Source of the DNA: Blastocatellia bacterium
GTDB taxonomy: Bacteria; Acidobacteriota; Blastocatellia; UBA7656
Length of the DNA: 64,000 bases
Direction of reading: 5' to 3'
Assembly (NCBI GenBank): GCA_035275065.1
Contig: DATENM010000153.1
Location: 159,669 to 223,668 of the forward strand
Position 1 is the first letter of the stretch. Every line of letters starts with the position of its first letter. The notes under the pieces were generated by a model. It made no database searches. It saw nothing but the letters and a program-made list of their open reading frames with translations, and was not told the origin of the DNA. Positions 15,606 to 24,200 of this stretch are shown piece after piece. A program made the translations under genes and the position numbers.

Positions 15606-16637
15606 ATGCAGTTTTTAGACCGAGCCAGGATCATAGTCAGAGGCGGCGACGGCGGCAACGGAGTGACGGCGTTTCGGCGCGAGAAGTTTGTTCCGCGCGG
15701 CGGGCCTTCGGGCGGCGATGGCGGTCACGGCGGCACGGTCTACATGGAAGCCACCGACCAGCTCAACACGCTCCTGCAATTCCGCTTCAATCCCGAATAT
15801 CGCGGCGGGCGCGGCGCGCACGGCGAAGGCAGCAACCGCCACGGCAAAGACGGCGAAGACGTGATCGTCCTCGTTCCCGCAGGCACGCTGGTCACCGACG
15901 CCGAGACCGGCGAACTGATTCACGACTTTTCCACAGCGGGCGAGCGCATCGTGGTGGCGGCGGGTGGGCGCGGCGGGCGCGGCAACGCGCAGTTTGCGAC
16001 TTCGACGAATCGCGCGCCGCGGTATCACGAGGACGGGCGGCCGGGTGAGAACCGCGCGCTGCAACTCGAATTGAAGCTGATTGCCGATGTCGGGCTGGTC
16101 GGCTTTCCGAACGTCGGCAAGTCCACGCTGATCTCGCGCATCTCTGCGGCGCGCCCAAAGATCGCCGACTACCCGTTCACCACGCTCGAACCGAATCTCG
16201 GCGTCGTCGCTTTCGGCGATTGGGATTCGTTCGTCGTCGCCGACATTCCCGGCTTGATCGAAGGGGCGCACGCCGGCACAGGTCTCGGTCTGGAATTCCT
16301 GCGCCACATCGAGCGCACCAAGCTGCTGCTGCACGTCATCGATGTCTCGACGACGGGGCGCGATCCGGTTGAGGATTTTCTGACCATCAGCCGCGAGCTT
16401 GAGTTGTACAATGCCGACCTGCTCGGCAAGCCGCAACTGGTCGCGGCGTCAAAGATGGACGCCCTCGACGAGCCGGAGCGGGTGAGCCGCTTGCGTGAGT
16501 TTTGCGACGGGCGCGGGCTTGAGCTGTTTGTCGTCTCAGCCGTCACCGGCCAGGGATTGAAAGAGCTGGTGACCGCGCTCGGCAAGCGCGTCGAAGAGAT
16601 GCGCCAGGCCGGCGACGTAGTGGTTGCCGACCTATGA
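15606..16637 (+). CDS. obg: GTPase Obg (CgtA)
   Basis: An essential GTPase that takes part in 50S subunit assembly and growth control. The glycine-rich Obg fold occupies residues 1-158 (RGGDGGNG, GGDGGHGG, GGRGGRGN). The G domain follows with GFPNVGKST, DIPGLIEGA and the NKxD position read as SKMD. There is no long C-terminal OCT domain, giving 343 aa. No Shine-Dalgarno sequence is seen: the heptamer-repeat arm ends 4 nt before ATG 15606, so initiation may depend on coupling from rpmA or on the repeat structure. nadD begins inside its stop codon (ATGA). Confidence 0.97.
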   Translation: MQFLDRARIIVRGGDGGNGVTAFRREKFVPRGGPSGGDGGHGGTVYMEATDQLNTLLQFRFNPEYRGGRGAHGEGSNRHGKDGEDVIVLVPAGTLVTDAETGELIHDFSTAGERIVVAAGGRGGRGNAQFATSTNRAPRYHEDGRPGENRALQLELKLIADVGLVGFPNVGKSTLISRISAARPKIADYPFTTLEPNLGVVAFGDWDSFVVADIPGLIEGAHAGTGLGLEFLRHIERTKLLLHVIDVSTTGRDPVEDFLTISRELELYNADLLGKPQLVAASKMDALDEPERVSRLREFCDGRGLELFVVSAVTGQGLKELVTALGKRVEEMRQAGDVVVADL

Positions 16638-17293
16638 GCGAGCGGCGCATCGGAGTTTACGGCGGCACCTTTGACCCGATCCATCAGGGCCACCTCGAAG
16701 TCAGTCGCGCCGTGGCTCATCAGTTCGCTCTCGATGAGCTGCTCATCGTTCCGGCGCACCGACCGCCGCACAAGACTTCGCGGGTGATTGCCGACGCTTA
16801 TCATCGGTATGCGATGGCGGCGATAGCGACGCTCGATGACCAGCGCTTCAAGGTTTCGACCATTGAGCTGGAAGCGCCCGAGCGGCCTTACACGTTCGAG
16901 ACCCTTGAGCGGCTCCGCGAGCGGTTCGGGCCGCAAGCCAGTCTGCTCTTTGTCATGGGCGCGGATTCGTTCGAGGAGCTACACCTCTGGCGCGAGCCCG
17001 AGCGCCTTCTCGACAGCGCCAACATCATTGTGATTACGCGACCGCGCCACGCCATCGGCCTGACACATTTGCCGGCGCGCATTGCCGCGGGACTTATCGA
17101 TTTGCGCGGCGGTCGCCTGGAAGCGGTGGCGTCGGAGCGGGCCGGCGGCGTCTACCTGACCGATGCGGTGAACATGGACGTTTCCTCAACCGAGATACGG
17201 CGCAAGGTGCGCGACGGCGAGCCAATTGACGATGACGTGCCGCCGCGTGTGGCGGATTACATCAGCAAGTATGCACTGTACAGGCAATCATGA
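16634..17293 (+). CDS. nadD: Nicotinate-nucleotide adenylyltransferase
   Basis: Joins nicotinic acid mononucleotide with ATP to make deamido-NAD. The nucleotidyl-transferase motif GGTFDPIHQGHLEVSRAV contains the HxGH signature, and the closing SSTEIRRKVRDG gives the second ATP-binding block. 219 aa is usual. ATG 16634 overlaps the obg stop, indicating translational coupling, and rsfS starts the same way at its end. The obg-nadD-rsfS order is widely conserved and supports the call. Confidence 0.95.
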   Translation: MSERRIGVYGGTFDPIHQGHLEVSRAVAHQFALDELLIVPAHRPPHKTSRVIADAYHRYAMAAIATLDDQRFKVSTIELEAPERPYTFETLERLRERFGPQASLLFVMGADSFEELHLWREPERLLDSANIIVITRPRHAIGLTHLPARIAAGLIDLRGGRLEAVASERAGGVYLTDAVNMDVSSTEIRRKVRDGEPIDDDVPPRVADYISKYALYRQS

Positions 17294-17694
17294 GTCGTAA
17301 AGCAATCAACGAAGACGCCGTCGAGCGACCGGCGCGGCTGGAAACCGAAGAGGCCGTGATGCTGGCCGCGCACGCCGCCAGCGACCGCAAGGCCGCCGAT
17401 ATGGTCATCCTCGACCTGCGCGACGTGGCGCAATTCACCGAGTATTTTCTGATCTGCACGGCAAACAACTCGCGCCAGGTGCAGGCCGTCACCGACGCCA
17501 TCGAAGAGAACCTGCGCCAGGCCGGCAAGCGCCCCTCGCATATCGAAGGCTACACGGCGGCTGAATGGGTGCTGCTCGATTACGGCGACTTTATCGCCCA
17601 CGTCTTCAGCCCGGCGTCGCGGCGCTTTTACGATCTCGAACGGCTGTGGCGCGACGCCAAACAGGTGCCGCTGCCCGCCGACCTGAAGCCGTAA
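17290..17694 (+). CDS. rsfS: Ribosomal silencing factor RsfS
   Basis: Binds ribosomal protein L14 and blocks subunit joining when nutrients are short. The core is complete: ASDRKAADMVILDLRDV, FTEYFLICTANNSRQVQAV, GYTAAEWVLLDYGDFIAHVF and FYDLERLWRDA. 134 aa, with about 20 extra N-terminal residues. It starts in an ATGA overlap with nadD. After the stop, a half-copy of the GTTCATC heptamer array lies at 17742-17762. Confidence 0.94.
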   Translation: MSRKAINEDAVERPARLETEEAVMLAAHAASDRKAADMVILDLRDVAQFTEYFLICTANNSRQVQAVTDAIEENLRQAGKRPSHIEGYTAAEWVLLDYGDFIAHVFSPASRRFYDLERLWRDAKQVPLPADLKP

Positions 17695-17741
17695 ACGCGC
17701 GCCGCTGGCCCGGACTCGCGAAAAGCCTTTACTGTTTGCCG

Positions 17742-17762
17742 TTCATCGTTCATAGTTCATCG
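17742..17762. repeat. Single-arm heptamer array, GTTCATC type
   Basis: Three tandem units GTTCATC, GTTCATA, GTTCATC in the 125-bp gap between rsfS and the sigma54 activator gene. It matches one arm of the element at 1857-1971, but no facing reverse-complement arm is present. Confidence 0.65.
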
Positions 17763-17819
17763 GTTGATTTTCGGGCCGCACGACCACAGACTTCGCCCAA
17801 AGAGGAACGCGCGTAACAC

Positions 17820-18773
17820 ATGAAGCTGGTCACATTATCACTGACGATGCAGAAGGTCGCCGAGCTGGTCGAGCGCGTCGCCGTCGCTGACGCCAATGTC
17901 CTGGTGCTCGGCGAATCAGGCGTCGGCAAAGATGCGGTCGCCCGCCTGATCCATGACAAGAGCGGACGCCACGACCGCCCTTACATCAAGATCGATTGCG
18001 CGGCGCTGCCCGAAGAACTGCTCGAATCCGAGCTGTTCGGCTACGAGCGCGGCGCATTTACCGGCGCGACCGAATCCAAGCCCGGTCGCTTTGAGGCCGC
18101 CGACGGCGGCACGCTCGTCCTCGACGAGATCGCCAGCCTCAGCTCGTCATCCCAGGCGAAGCTGCTGCGCGTCATCGAAGAGCGCCAGTTCGAGCGCCTC
18201 GGCGGCAAGCAGAGCATCCGCATTGACGTGCGCATCGTGGCGCTCGCCAACGTCGATATGAAAGCCGCCGTGCGCGCTCATACTTTCCGCAGTGACCTCT
18301 ATTATCGGCTGGCCGTCGTCACCATCGAGCTGCCGCGCCTGATTGACCGCATCGAAGACATGCCGCAACTGGCCGAGCATTTCGTCCGCGAGTTTGCGGC
18401 GCGCGGCGGGCGCGCCGGCATGCATCTGGCGCCGACGACCCTGGCCCTTTTAGAAAGCTACGATTTCCCAGGCAATGTTCGCGAGCTGCGTAACATCATA
18501 GAACTTGCGGTGCTCAGGGCCGACCGCGAAGTGATCGAGCCCGAACAATTGCCGGATTACTTGCGCTCGGCAGCGCGACTGATGCAGTCGCGGACGCACA
18601 AGCCGTCGCTGGCCGAGCTGGAAGCGGTTTACATCGGCGAAGTGTTAGAGCATACGCGCGGCAACAAGACGCGCGCCGCCGAGATTCTCGGCATCAGCCG
18701 TAAGAATCTCTACGAGAAAATGCGGCGCTACAACATCGGCAAGATGAAGGCGAATCACGCCGGGGGATCGTGA
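17820..18773 (+). CDS. Sigma54-dependent activator without a sensory domain (AAA+ and Fis-type HTH)
   Basis: Activates sigma54 RNA polymerase by ATP hydrolysis. The AAA+ domain starts almost at residue 1: Walker A GESGVGKD, the sigma54-contact loop GAFTGATES, Walker B GGTLVLDEI, and arginine-finger region FRSDLYYRLAVV. A Fis-like helix-turn-helix closes the protein (NKTRAAEILGISRKNLYEKMRRY). At 317 aa there is no receiver, PAS or GAF domain, so activity must be set by protein level or by a partner, as in PspF. It sits between rsfS and rlmH. Its stop codon lies inside a heptamer-repeat arm. Target genes are not apparent. Confidence 0.93.
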   Translation: MKLVTLSLTMQKVAELVERVAVADANVLVLGESGVGKDAVARLIHDKSGRHDRPYIKIDCAALPEELLESELFGYERGAFTGATESKPGRFEAADGGTLVLDEIASLSSSSQAKLLRVIEERQFERLGGKQSIRIDVRIVALANVDMKAAVRAHTFRSDLYYRLAVVTIELPRLIDRIEDMPQLAEHFVREFAARGGRAGMHLAPTTLALLESYDFPGNVRELRNIIELAVLRADREVIEPEQLPDYLRSAARLMQSRTHKPSLAELEAVYIGEVLEHTRGNKTRAAEILGISRKNLYEKMRRYNIGKMKANHAGGS

Positions 18774-18867
18774 CGAGTGACGAGTGACATGTGACAAGAA
18801 AGAAACAGCAATCCGCTGGCAGTAGACCGTTCTTTGATCTTGTCACTTGTCACTCGTCACTCGTCAC
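18770..18867. repeat. Heptamer-repeat inverted repeat, GTGACGA/GTGACAA type
   Basis: Left arm 18770-18804 and right arm 18830-18867. Over the outer 30 nt the two pair with one mismatch. The left arm contains the stop codon of the sigma54 activator gene, and the right arm ends 5 nt before the rlmH ATG. Confidence 0.9.
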
Positions 18868-18872
18868 CGGTT

Positions 18873-19334
18873 ATGAAGTTGCGATTCGTATGGGTGGGCA
18901 AGACGCGACGGGCGCCGATCAGGGAGCTGGTCGAAGAGTACGTCGGGCGCTTGCGGCACTTCGCGCCGGTCGAGATTATCGAGTTGCGCGACCGCCCCGA
19001 CAGCGACCCGCGCCAGATCATTGAACGCGAAGGCGAAGACATCCTGGCGCGCCTCGGTGACGCAGGGTTTGTCGTCGCGCTTGACGAGCGCGGGCGCGAG
19101 ATGGATTCGTTCAAGCTCGCCGAGCTGGTTGAAAAGCATCGCGCCACCGGCACCAAGCAGGTGACCTTCATCATCGGCGGGCATCAGGGGTTATCAGAGG
19201 CGGTGCGGCGGCGGGCCGGGATGGTGCTGGCGCTGTCGCGCATGACGCTGACGCATGAATTGGCGCGGGTGTTAATAACCGAGCAGGTCTATCGCGCCTT
19301 TACGATCCTCCACGACCTGCCGTATCAGAAGTGA
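18873..19334 (+). CDS. rlmH: 23S rRNA (pseudouridine1915-N3)-methyltransferase RlmH
   Basis: A SPOUT-fold methyltransferase that modifies helix 69 of 23S rRNA. The start ATG 18873 (MKLRFVWVGK) fits the family; the frame is open upstream only through the repeat. The SAM-knot segments are FIIGGHQGL and LSRMTLTHELARVLITEQVYRA, and the protein ends in LPYQK where most members have PYHK. 153 aa is usual. No Shine-Dalgarno sequence is visible, because the GTGACAA hairpin arm ends 5 nt before the start. Confidence 0.94.
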   Translation: MKLRFVWVGKTRRAPIRELVEEYVGRLRHFAPVEIIELRDRPDSDPRQIIEREGEDILARLGDAGFVVALDERGREMDSFKLAELVEKHRATGTKQVTFIIGGHQGLSEAVRRRAGMVLALSRMTLTHELARVLITEQVYRAFTILHDLPYQK

Positions 19335-19439
19335 TGGACGCGCGCCGGCTTGGCGTCGGCGCAGATAAGTACAGGATAGAGGAGGCAGCCTGGAGCTTTT
19401 CGGTGGTTGAAAGCTTGATTATTTTTCCAGGAGAATTCG

Positions 19440-19805
19440 ATGGATAAGAAGAGACTGAAACAGTACGAGGCCAAGCTGCTTGAGCGCCGCAACCAGTTGC
19501 TTAACATGGTCGAGCGCACAGAGGACTATGGCCGCGAGGCGGATCGCGAAGTCAGCCAGGACCCCGCCGATAAGGCGTCGAACTCATACACCAAGGAGCT
19601 GCTCTTCTCACAGAGCACGAACGAACGTAACACCCTGCGGCTGATCGAAGAAGCCCTTAACCGCATCGCCGACGGCGGCTACGGCGAGTGCGTCAATTGC
19701 GGCGAAGAGATTCAACCCAAGCGACTCGACGCCATCCCCTGGACGCCGCACTGCATTCGCTGCCAGGAACTGGTCGAGCAGGGGCTCTTGACCGAAAAAG
19801 ACTAA
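19440..19805 (+). CDS. DksA/TraR family C4 zinc-finger protein
   Basis: 121 aa. A long coiled-coil N terminus (KKRLKQYEAKLLERRNQLLNMVERTED) is followed by the zinc finger CVNCGEEI...CIRCQELVEQG with four cysteines. Proteins of this family bind the RNA polymerase secondary channel and, with ppGpp, retune transcription. The acidic tip residues and the overall size match the short DksA-like proteins of non-proteobacteria. ATG 19440 follows CAGGAG. It stands alone, with about 105 bp before it and a repeat-rich gap after it. Confidence 0.88.
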   Translation: MDKKRLKQYEAKLLERRNQLLNMVERTEDYGREADREVSQDPADKASNSYTKELLFSQSTNERNTLRLIEEALNRIADGGYGECVNCGEEIQPKRLDAIPWTPHCIRCQELVEQGLLTEKD

Positions 19806-19930
19806 CCGCGGCGCGCCTGCCCGGCATCCCGCCCTCAGGCGCAGCCGACCACAGCAACCATTATTCGCAGTCATCGAATGATTCTTAGAGAACCAAAATG
19901 AATCCGCCCGCCGCACAATGATTGGCCCGA

Positions 19931-19969
19931 AGCCGGCGCGCCCTGTCGCACAGAGAGGGCGCGCCGGCT
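19931..19969. repeat. 14-bp GC-rich inverted repeat
   Basis: AGCCGGCGCGCCCT at 19931-19944 pairs perfectly with AGGGCGCGCCGGCT at 19956-19969, with an 11-nt loop. No T-run follows on either strand. It lies in the 345-bp gap between the DksA-like gene and comF, which otherwise holds only the REP-like element. Confidence 0.7.
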
Positions 19970-20092
19970 GGCGAGCACAGGTCGCCAGGGCGCGCCACAT
20001 TGCGCGCCCGCTTGATTCCTCTTTGATCTTCCCCACACTGACATCCGGCGTGGTCTCTGGCTGCGTCTCAAGATAAGCGGTTTTCAATCCGG

Positions 20093-20152
20093 TGTAGCGC
20101 AAGGCGGTTAGCTTGCGCGAGTCCTGGCGCAAGCTAACCGCCTTGCGCTACA
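20093..20152. repeat. REP-like hairpin, GTAGCGCAA family, copy 2
   Basis: A perfect 26-bp inverted repeat (20093-20118 with 20127-20152) around an 8-nt loop. It carries the same GTAGCGCAA...TTAG...TTGCGC pattern as 12255-12319. The right arm ends on the first base of the candidate comF ATG. Confidence 0.9.
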
Positions 20153-20973
20153 TGGCAAACGCAATCGAAAACGGCTCTGGTCACAACGCGATGCGCCTAA
20201 TCAGTGGCCTTAAAGACGGGCTGACGGCGCTCGCATACCCGGCGCAGTGTCGGGTGTGCGGCGCGATGATTGATCGCTACGATGACGGTGTCGCCTGCAA
20301 TGCGTGCTGGGCCGACGCCGAAATTACACCGCTGTTTGACGGCGCGCTATGCGGCAAGTGCGGGCACCCGCTTGCGGGGCTCGGCATAAGCGAGCGCGCC
20401 TGCGGCGGGCTCGCCACGTCGCTATGCGGGATGTGCGGCGAGCTTGAGTTTACGACGGCGCGCGCCTGCGGCGCTTATTCAGGGGCGCTCGAAGCCAGCA
20501 TCCTTTTCTTGAAGTCTTATCCGCATCTCTGTCGCCGGCTGCGCCGCTTGATCGCTCAGACCTTTGTCGCGCATCAAGCCGTGCTCGCCGCAGAGGTCAT
20601 CATCCCGGTGCCGCTGCACCCGAAACGTCAGCGCGAGCGCGGCTTCAATCAAGCCGAGATCGTCGCCCGCGTCATCGCCCGCCATAGCCGCCTGCCGCTG
20701 GCGACGCATATGCTAAGTCGCAGCAAACCGACCGAGCGCCACCGCGCCGGACTCGACGCCCGCGACCGCGCCCGCTCCGTCGCTGACGCCTTCCGCGTTA
20801 TCGAGCGGCGCGCTGTCATCAACGCCTCAATTCTTCTCATAGACGATCTCTTCACGACCGGCGGCACGCTATCGGCGGCGGCCCGTACGCTGATGGACGC
20901 CGGGGCGCGGCGCGTCGGCGTGCTGACCGTCGCCCGCGTGGTTGCCGCCGCGCCGGCGCGGCGCGCCCGTTGA
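20152..20973 (+). CDS. ComF family phosphoribosyltransferase-like protein
   Basis: 273 aa. The N-terminal half has two cysteine pairs of a zinc ribbon (CRVCGAMI, CNACW, CGKCGHPL, CGMCGEL). The C-terminal half is a PRTase fold with VPLHPKRQRERGFNQAE and the PRPP loop LLIDDLFTTGGTL. ComF proteins serve DNA uptake in competent bacteria; outside those, the role is unknown. The start is uncertain: ATG 20152 lies at the edge of the REP-like repeat, while ATG 20191 would remove 13 residues that are not family-conserved. Neither has a good ribosome-binding site. Confidence 0.85.
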   Translation: MANAIENGSGHNAMRLISGLKDGLTALAYPAQCRVCGAMIDRYDDGVACNACWADAEITPLFDGALCGKCGHPLAGLGISERACGGLATSLCGMCGELEFTTARACGAYSGALEASILFLKSYPHLCRRLRRLIAQTFVAHQAVLAAEVIIPVPLHPKRQRERGFNQAEIVARVIARHSRLPLATHMLSRSKPTERHRAGLDARDRARSVADAFRVIERRAVINASILLIDDLFTTGGTLSAAARTLMDAGARRVGVLTVARVVAAAPARRAR

Positions 20974-20997
20974 GCCTCTTTTTATTTGCCTTTCCTC

Positions 20998-21026
20998 TTG
21001 TGTTTTGCCGCGCGACGTTGTAGAGT
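20998..21026 (+). promoter_or_regulatory. Possible promoter of the TonB-dependent receptor gene
   Basis: TTGTGT (20998-21003), a 17-nt spacer and TAGAGT (21021-21026). The match to the sigma70 consensus is weak and is the best available in this gap. Confidence 0.3.
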
Positions 21027-21170
21027 GCGCGCAACGAAAAGCCTGGCTTTCTCGGCATCGGGATCAAGAAGCAGCTATCTGGAAACTCAGGAACAGCATG
21101 GCCGCCACCGCCGGTCTTTTCGTCAATCCAGGGTAAACAATCTAGAGTGCTCACAAAGGGATAACCTAGC

Positions 21171-21187
21171 TACCTGTTGAACAGGTA
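21171..21187 (+). promoter_or_regulatory. 17-nt palindrome before the TonB-dependent receptor gene
   Basis: TACCTGTTGAACAGGTA is a perfect dyad with 8-nt arms and ends 3 nt before the AGGAGG ribosome-binding site of the receptor. It may be an operator or a small mRNA stem. Role inferred from position only. Confidence 0.45.
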
Positions 21188-21201
21188 TTGAGGAGGACAC
21201 T

Positions 21202-24200
21202 ATGAAGAAGCTGTTTTTCAGCCGACTGGTGTTGCTGTCATTGATTCTGATGCTCGTGGCGCAAGCCGTTCCGGCGCAGGTCACGACTTCGGGACGATTG
21301 TCAGGCGTAGTCACCGACGCACAGGGCGCGCTCATTCCGAAAGCCCAGATCGTCGCCGTCAATGACCAGACCAGAGGCGAGTACAAGACTGTCGCCAACG
21401 ACGAGGGGAGTTGGAATCTTCCTTCCCTATCCATTGGAACCTACACCGTCACCGTCACGGCTCCGGGGTTCAAGACCACGGTCAACAAAGGGGTAAAAGT
21501 TGAGGTCGGGCAGGTGGCCTCGCTCAACACCGTGCTTGAAACCGGCGGCGCTACCGAGCAGGTCGTCGTCACCGCCGCCGGCGAGGTGCTGCACACCGAA
21601 AGCGCGACGGTCGCCACGACCCTGAGCGGTCGGCAGATCGGCGAGCTGCCGTTCTCGACTCGTGACGCGCTGACGCTGGTCACGACGCTGCCCGGCGTGT
21701 TGACGCCCGACAAGCCGCGCACTTCTTCGATCAACGGCTTGCCCAAGGGCTCGGTCAACCTGACGCTCGACGGCGCCAACATTCAAGACAACTTCTTGAG
21801 AAGCTCGGACGGCTTCTTCACCAGCATCCAGGCCAAGTCGGACGCCGTGCAAGAAGTCACCGTGACGACGGCGACGCCGGGCGCAGAGAGCGCCGGCGAA
21901 GGCGCCGTGCAAGTCCGCTTTGTCACCAAGAGCGGCTCGCCCGAATATCACGGCGGCACGTTCTGGCAGTACCGCTCCAAGACGTTCAATTCCAACTACT
22001 ACTTCAACAACATTGACGGGCTGCCGCGCGACGCCTTTGTGCTGCGCCAGTACGGCGGCAACATCGGCGGGCCGATCCTGATTCCGGGGTTGTTGAAGAA
22101 CCGCGAGAAGGCGTTCTTCTTCGTCAACTACGAGTATTTCGATCTGCCGAACGCCTACGGCTCACTGCTGGTCAACAGCAACATCCTGGTGCTGACCGAC
22201 GACGCGCGCAACGGCATCTTCACCTATGCCGATCCGGCCGGCGCGGTTCACAAGGTTAACCTCTATCAGATCGCCGGCTCGAAGGGCTTCACCAGCACGC
22301 CCGACCCGACAATCGCCAAAGCCTTCGACCTGATTAATGGCTATGTGCATACCGCCGGCGCGCTCACCAGCCGCGTCCCTCTAGGGGACTACAACCGGCT
22401 CGATTACCAGTTCCAGGACCCCGGCCTGAACAAGCGATGGTTCCCGACCGCGCGCTTTGACTGGAACATCACGGCCAAGCACCACGCCGAATTCATTCAC
22501 AACTACCAACACTACTTCTCGCTGCCCGATGGCGTGAACGGCCAGATCAACGTCTATCCCGGCAGCGGCATCGTCGTTGGTCACCCGGGGCAGACCGGCT
22601 CGGTCCACCGCAACACCTTCTCGTTCGTCGCCGCCGAGCGCTGGACGATCAACGAGCGGCTGGTCAACGAGCTCCGCGCCACTTCGTCTGGCAACGGCAC
22701 CAGCCTCTTCTTCCAGGAGTTCGACCCGCGCCTGTATGACTTCTGGGGCGGCTACGCGGTGGCGAGCGGCACGTCGTTTGGCGGCGCGCTCGGCGGCGCG
22801 TTCTACAACCGCCGTTCGCAGTCGCGGCGCAACACGCCGGTCAAAGGCTTGAGCGACAACCTGACGATGCTGCAAGGCACGCACACGCTCAACCTGGGAG
22901 TCGCCTTCACGCGCGTCGCCGCCTTCAACCAGGGCGTCGACACGCAGGTCATCCCGCGCATCAACCTCGGCCTGGCGTCGGGCGACCCGGTCAATACGGG
23001 CTCGACCTCGATCTTCACGACGGCCAACTTCCCCGGCTCGACCTCGGCGCAGCGGACGCTGGCCGGCACGCTCTACGCCGTGCTGACCGGGCGCGTCAGC
23101 TCGATCAATCGCTCGGCCTCGTTCGACGGCCAGAGCTTTGATTTCAAACCGCTCAACGAGTACAGCCACCAGCAAGAGTACGCGATCTATGCGCAGGATT
23201 CGTGGAAGCTGAGGCCGAACCTGACGCTGAACTATGGCCTGCGCTGGGAGATCGATCCGTCGCCGCTCAACGACAATCACGTCTATACGCGGGTCGGCAT
23301 CGAAGGCATCTTCGGCGTTTCCGGCGACGGCAACCTCTTTAAGCCGGGCGTCTTCACCGGCAAGCCGACCGCCTTCCGCTTGCTTGAGCCGCAAGAGAAG
23401 GCCTTCGTCACTCGCCACAAGGACTTCGCGCCATCGGTCGGCGTGGCCTGGAGTCCTGAGTCGAGAAGCGGGCTGCTCGGCAAGCTCTTCGGCCAGAACG
23501 GCAGAACCGTCTTGCGCGGCGGCTATTCAATCGCCTACACGCGCGAAGGCTTCAACGCCTACGAGGCGATGTTCGGCTCCAACGACGGGCCGAAGATCAC
23601 GCTCGACGTCAGCCCGTCGATCTCGCCCGACATCTTCACCGCGGGCGGCGTGCTCTTCCGCAACGGCAACTTCCCGATCCGCCAGCCGCCCGCCGACACC
23701 AGCCGCTTCCCGCTGATACCGGGTGCCTTCAGCGGCACCAGCGCCAACGACTTCGACCCCGGCCTCAGGCCCGGCTACACGCAGTCGTGGACGTTCGGCC
23801 TCCAGCGCGAGCTGGACAAAGCGACGGCGGTCGAGGTGCGCTACGTCGGCACGCACGGCACGCACCTGTGGCGGCAGATGGACTACAACGAGGTCAACAT
23901 TTTCGAGAATGGTTTCCTCGACCAGTTCAAGGCCGCGCAGAACAACCTGGCGATTTTCGCCAAGGCGAACCCGGGCTGTGTGATTCTCGAAAAAGGCCCG
24001 CTGAAGAGCTACGTTTCCGGCACCTGCAACTATGGCAACACGGGGCTGCCGGGCCAGGTCAACGTGCCGCTGATCACGACCGCCATCGGCTCGTCAACCG
24101 ACCAGACGACGACGATCCGCTTGCTCCAGGGGCAGGCCGGCAACCTGGCCAACGACATTGCCTCGACGGCGTCGCGCATGACCAACCTGATGAACGCCTC

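Noticed and set aside
22381..23418. 345-codon frame antisense to the TonB-dependent receptor gene
   Set aside because: No family resemblance; the sense frame is an unambiguous outer-membrane receptor.
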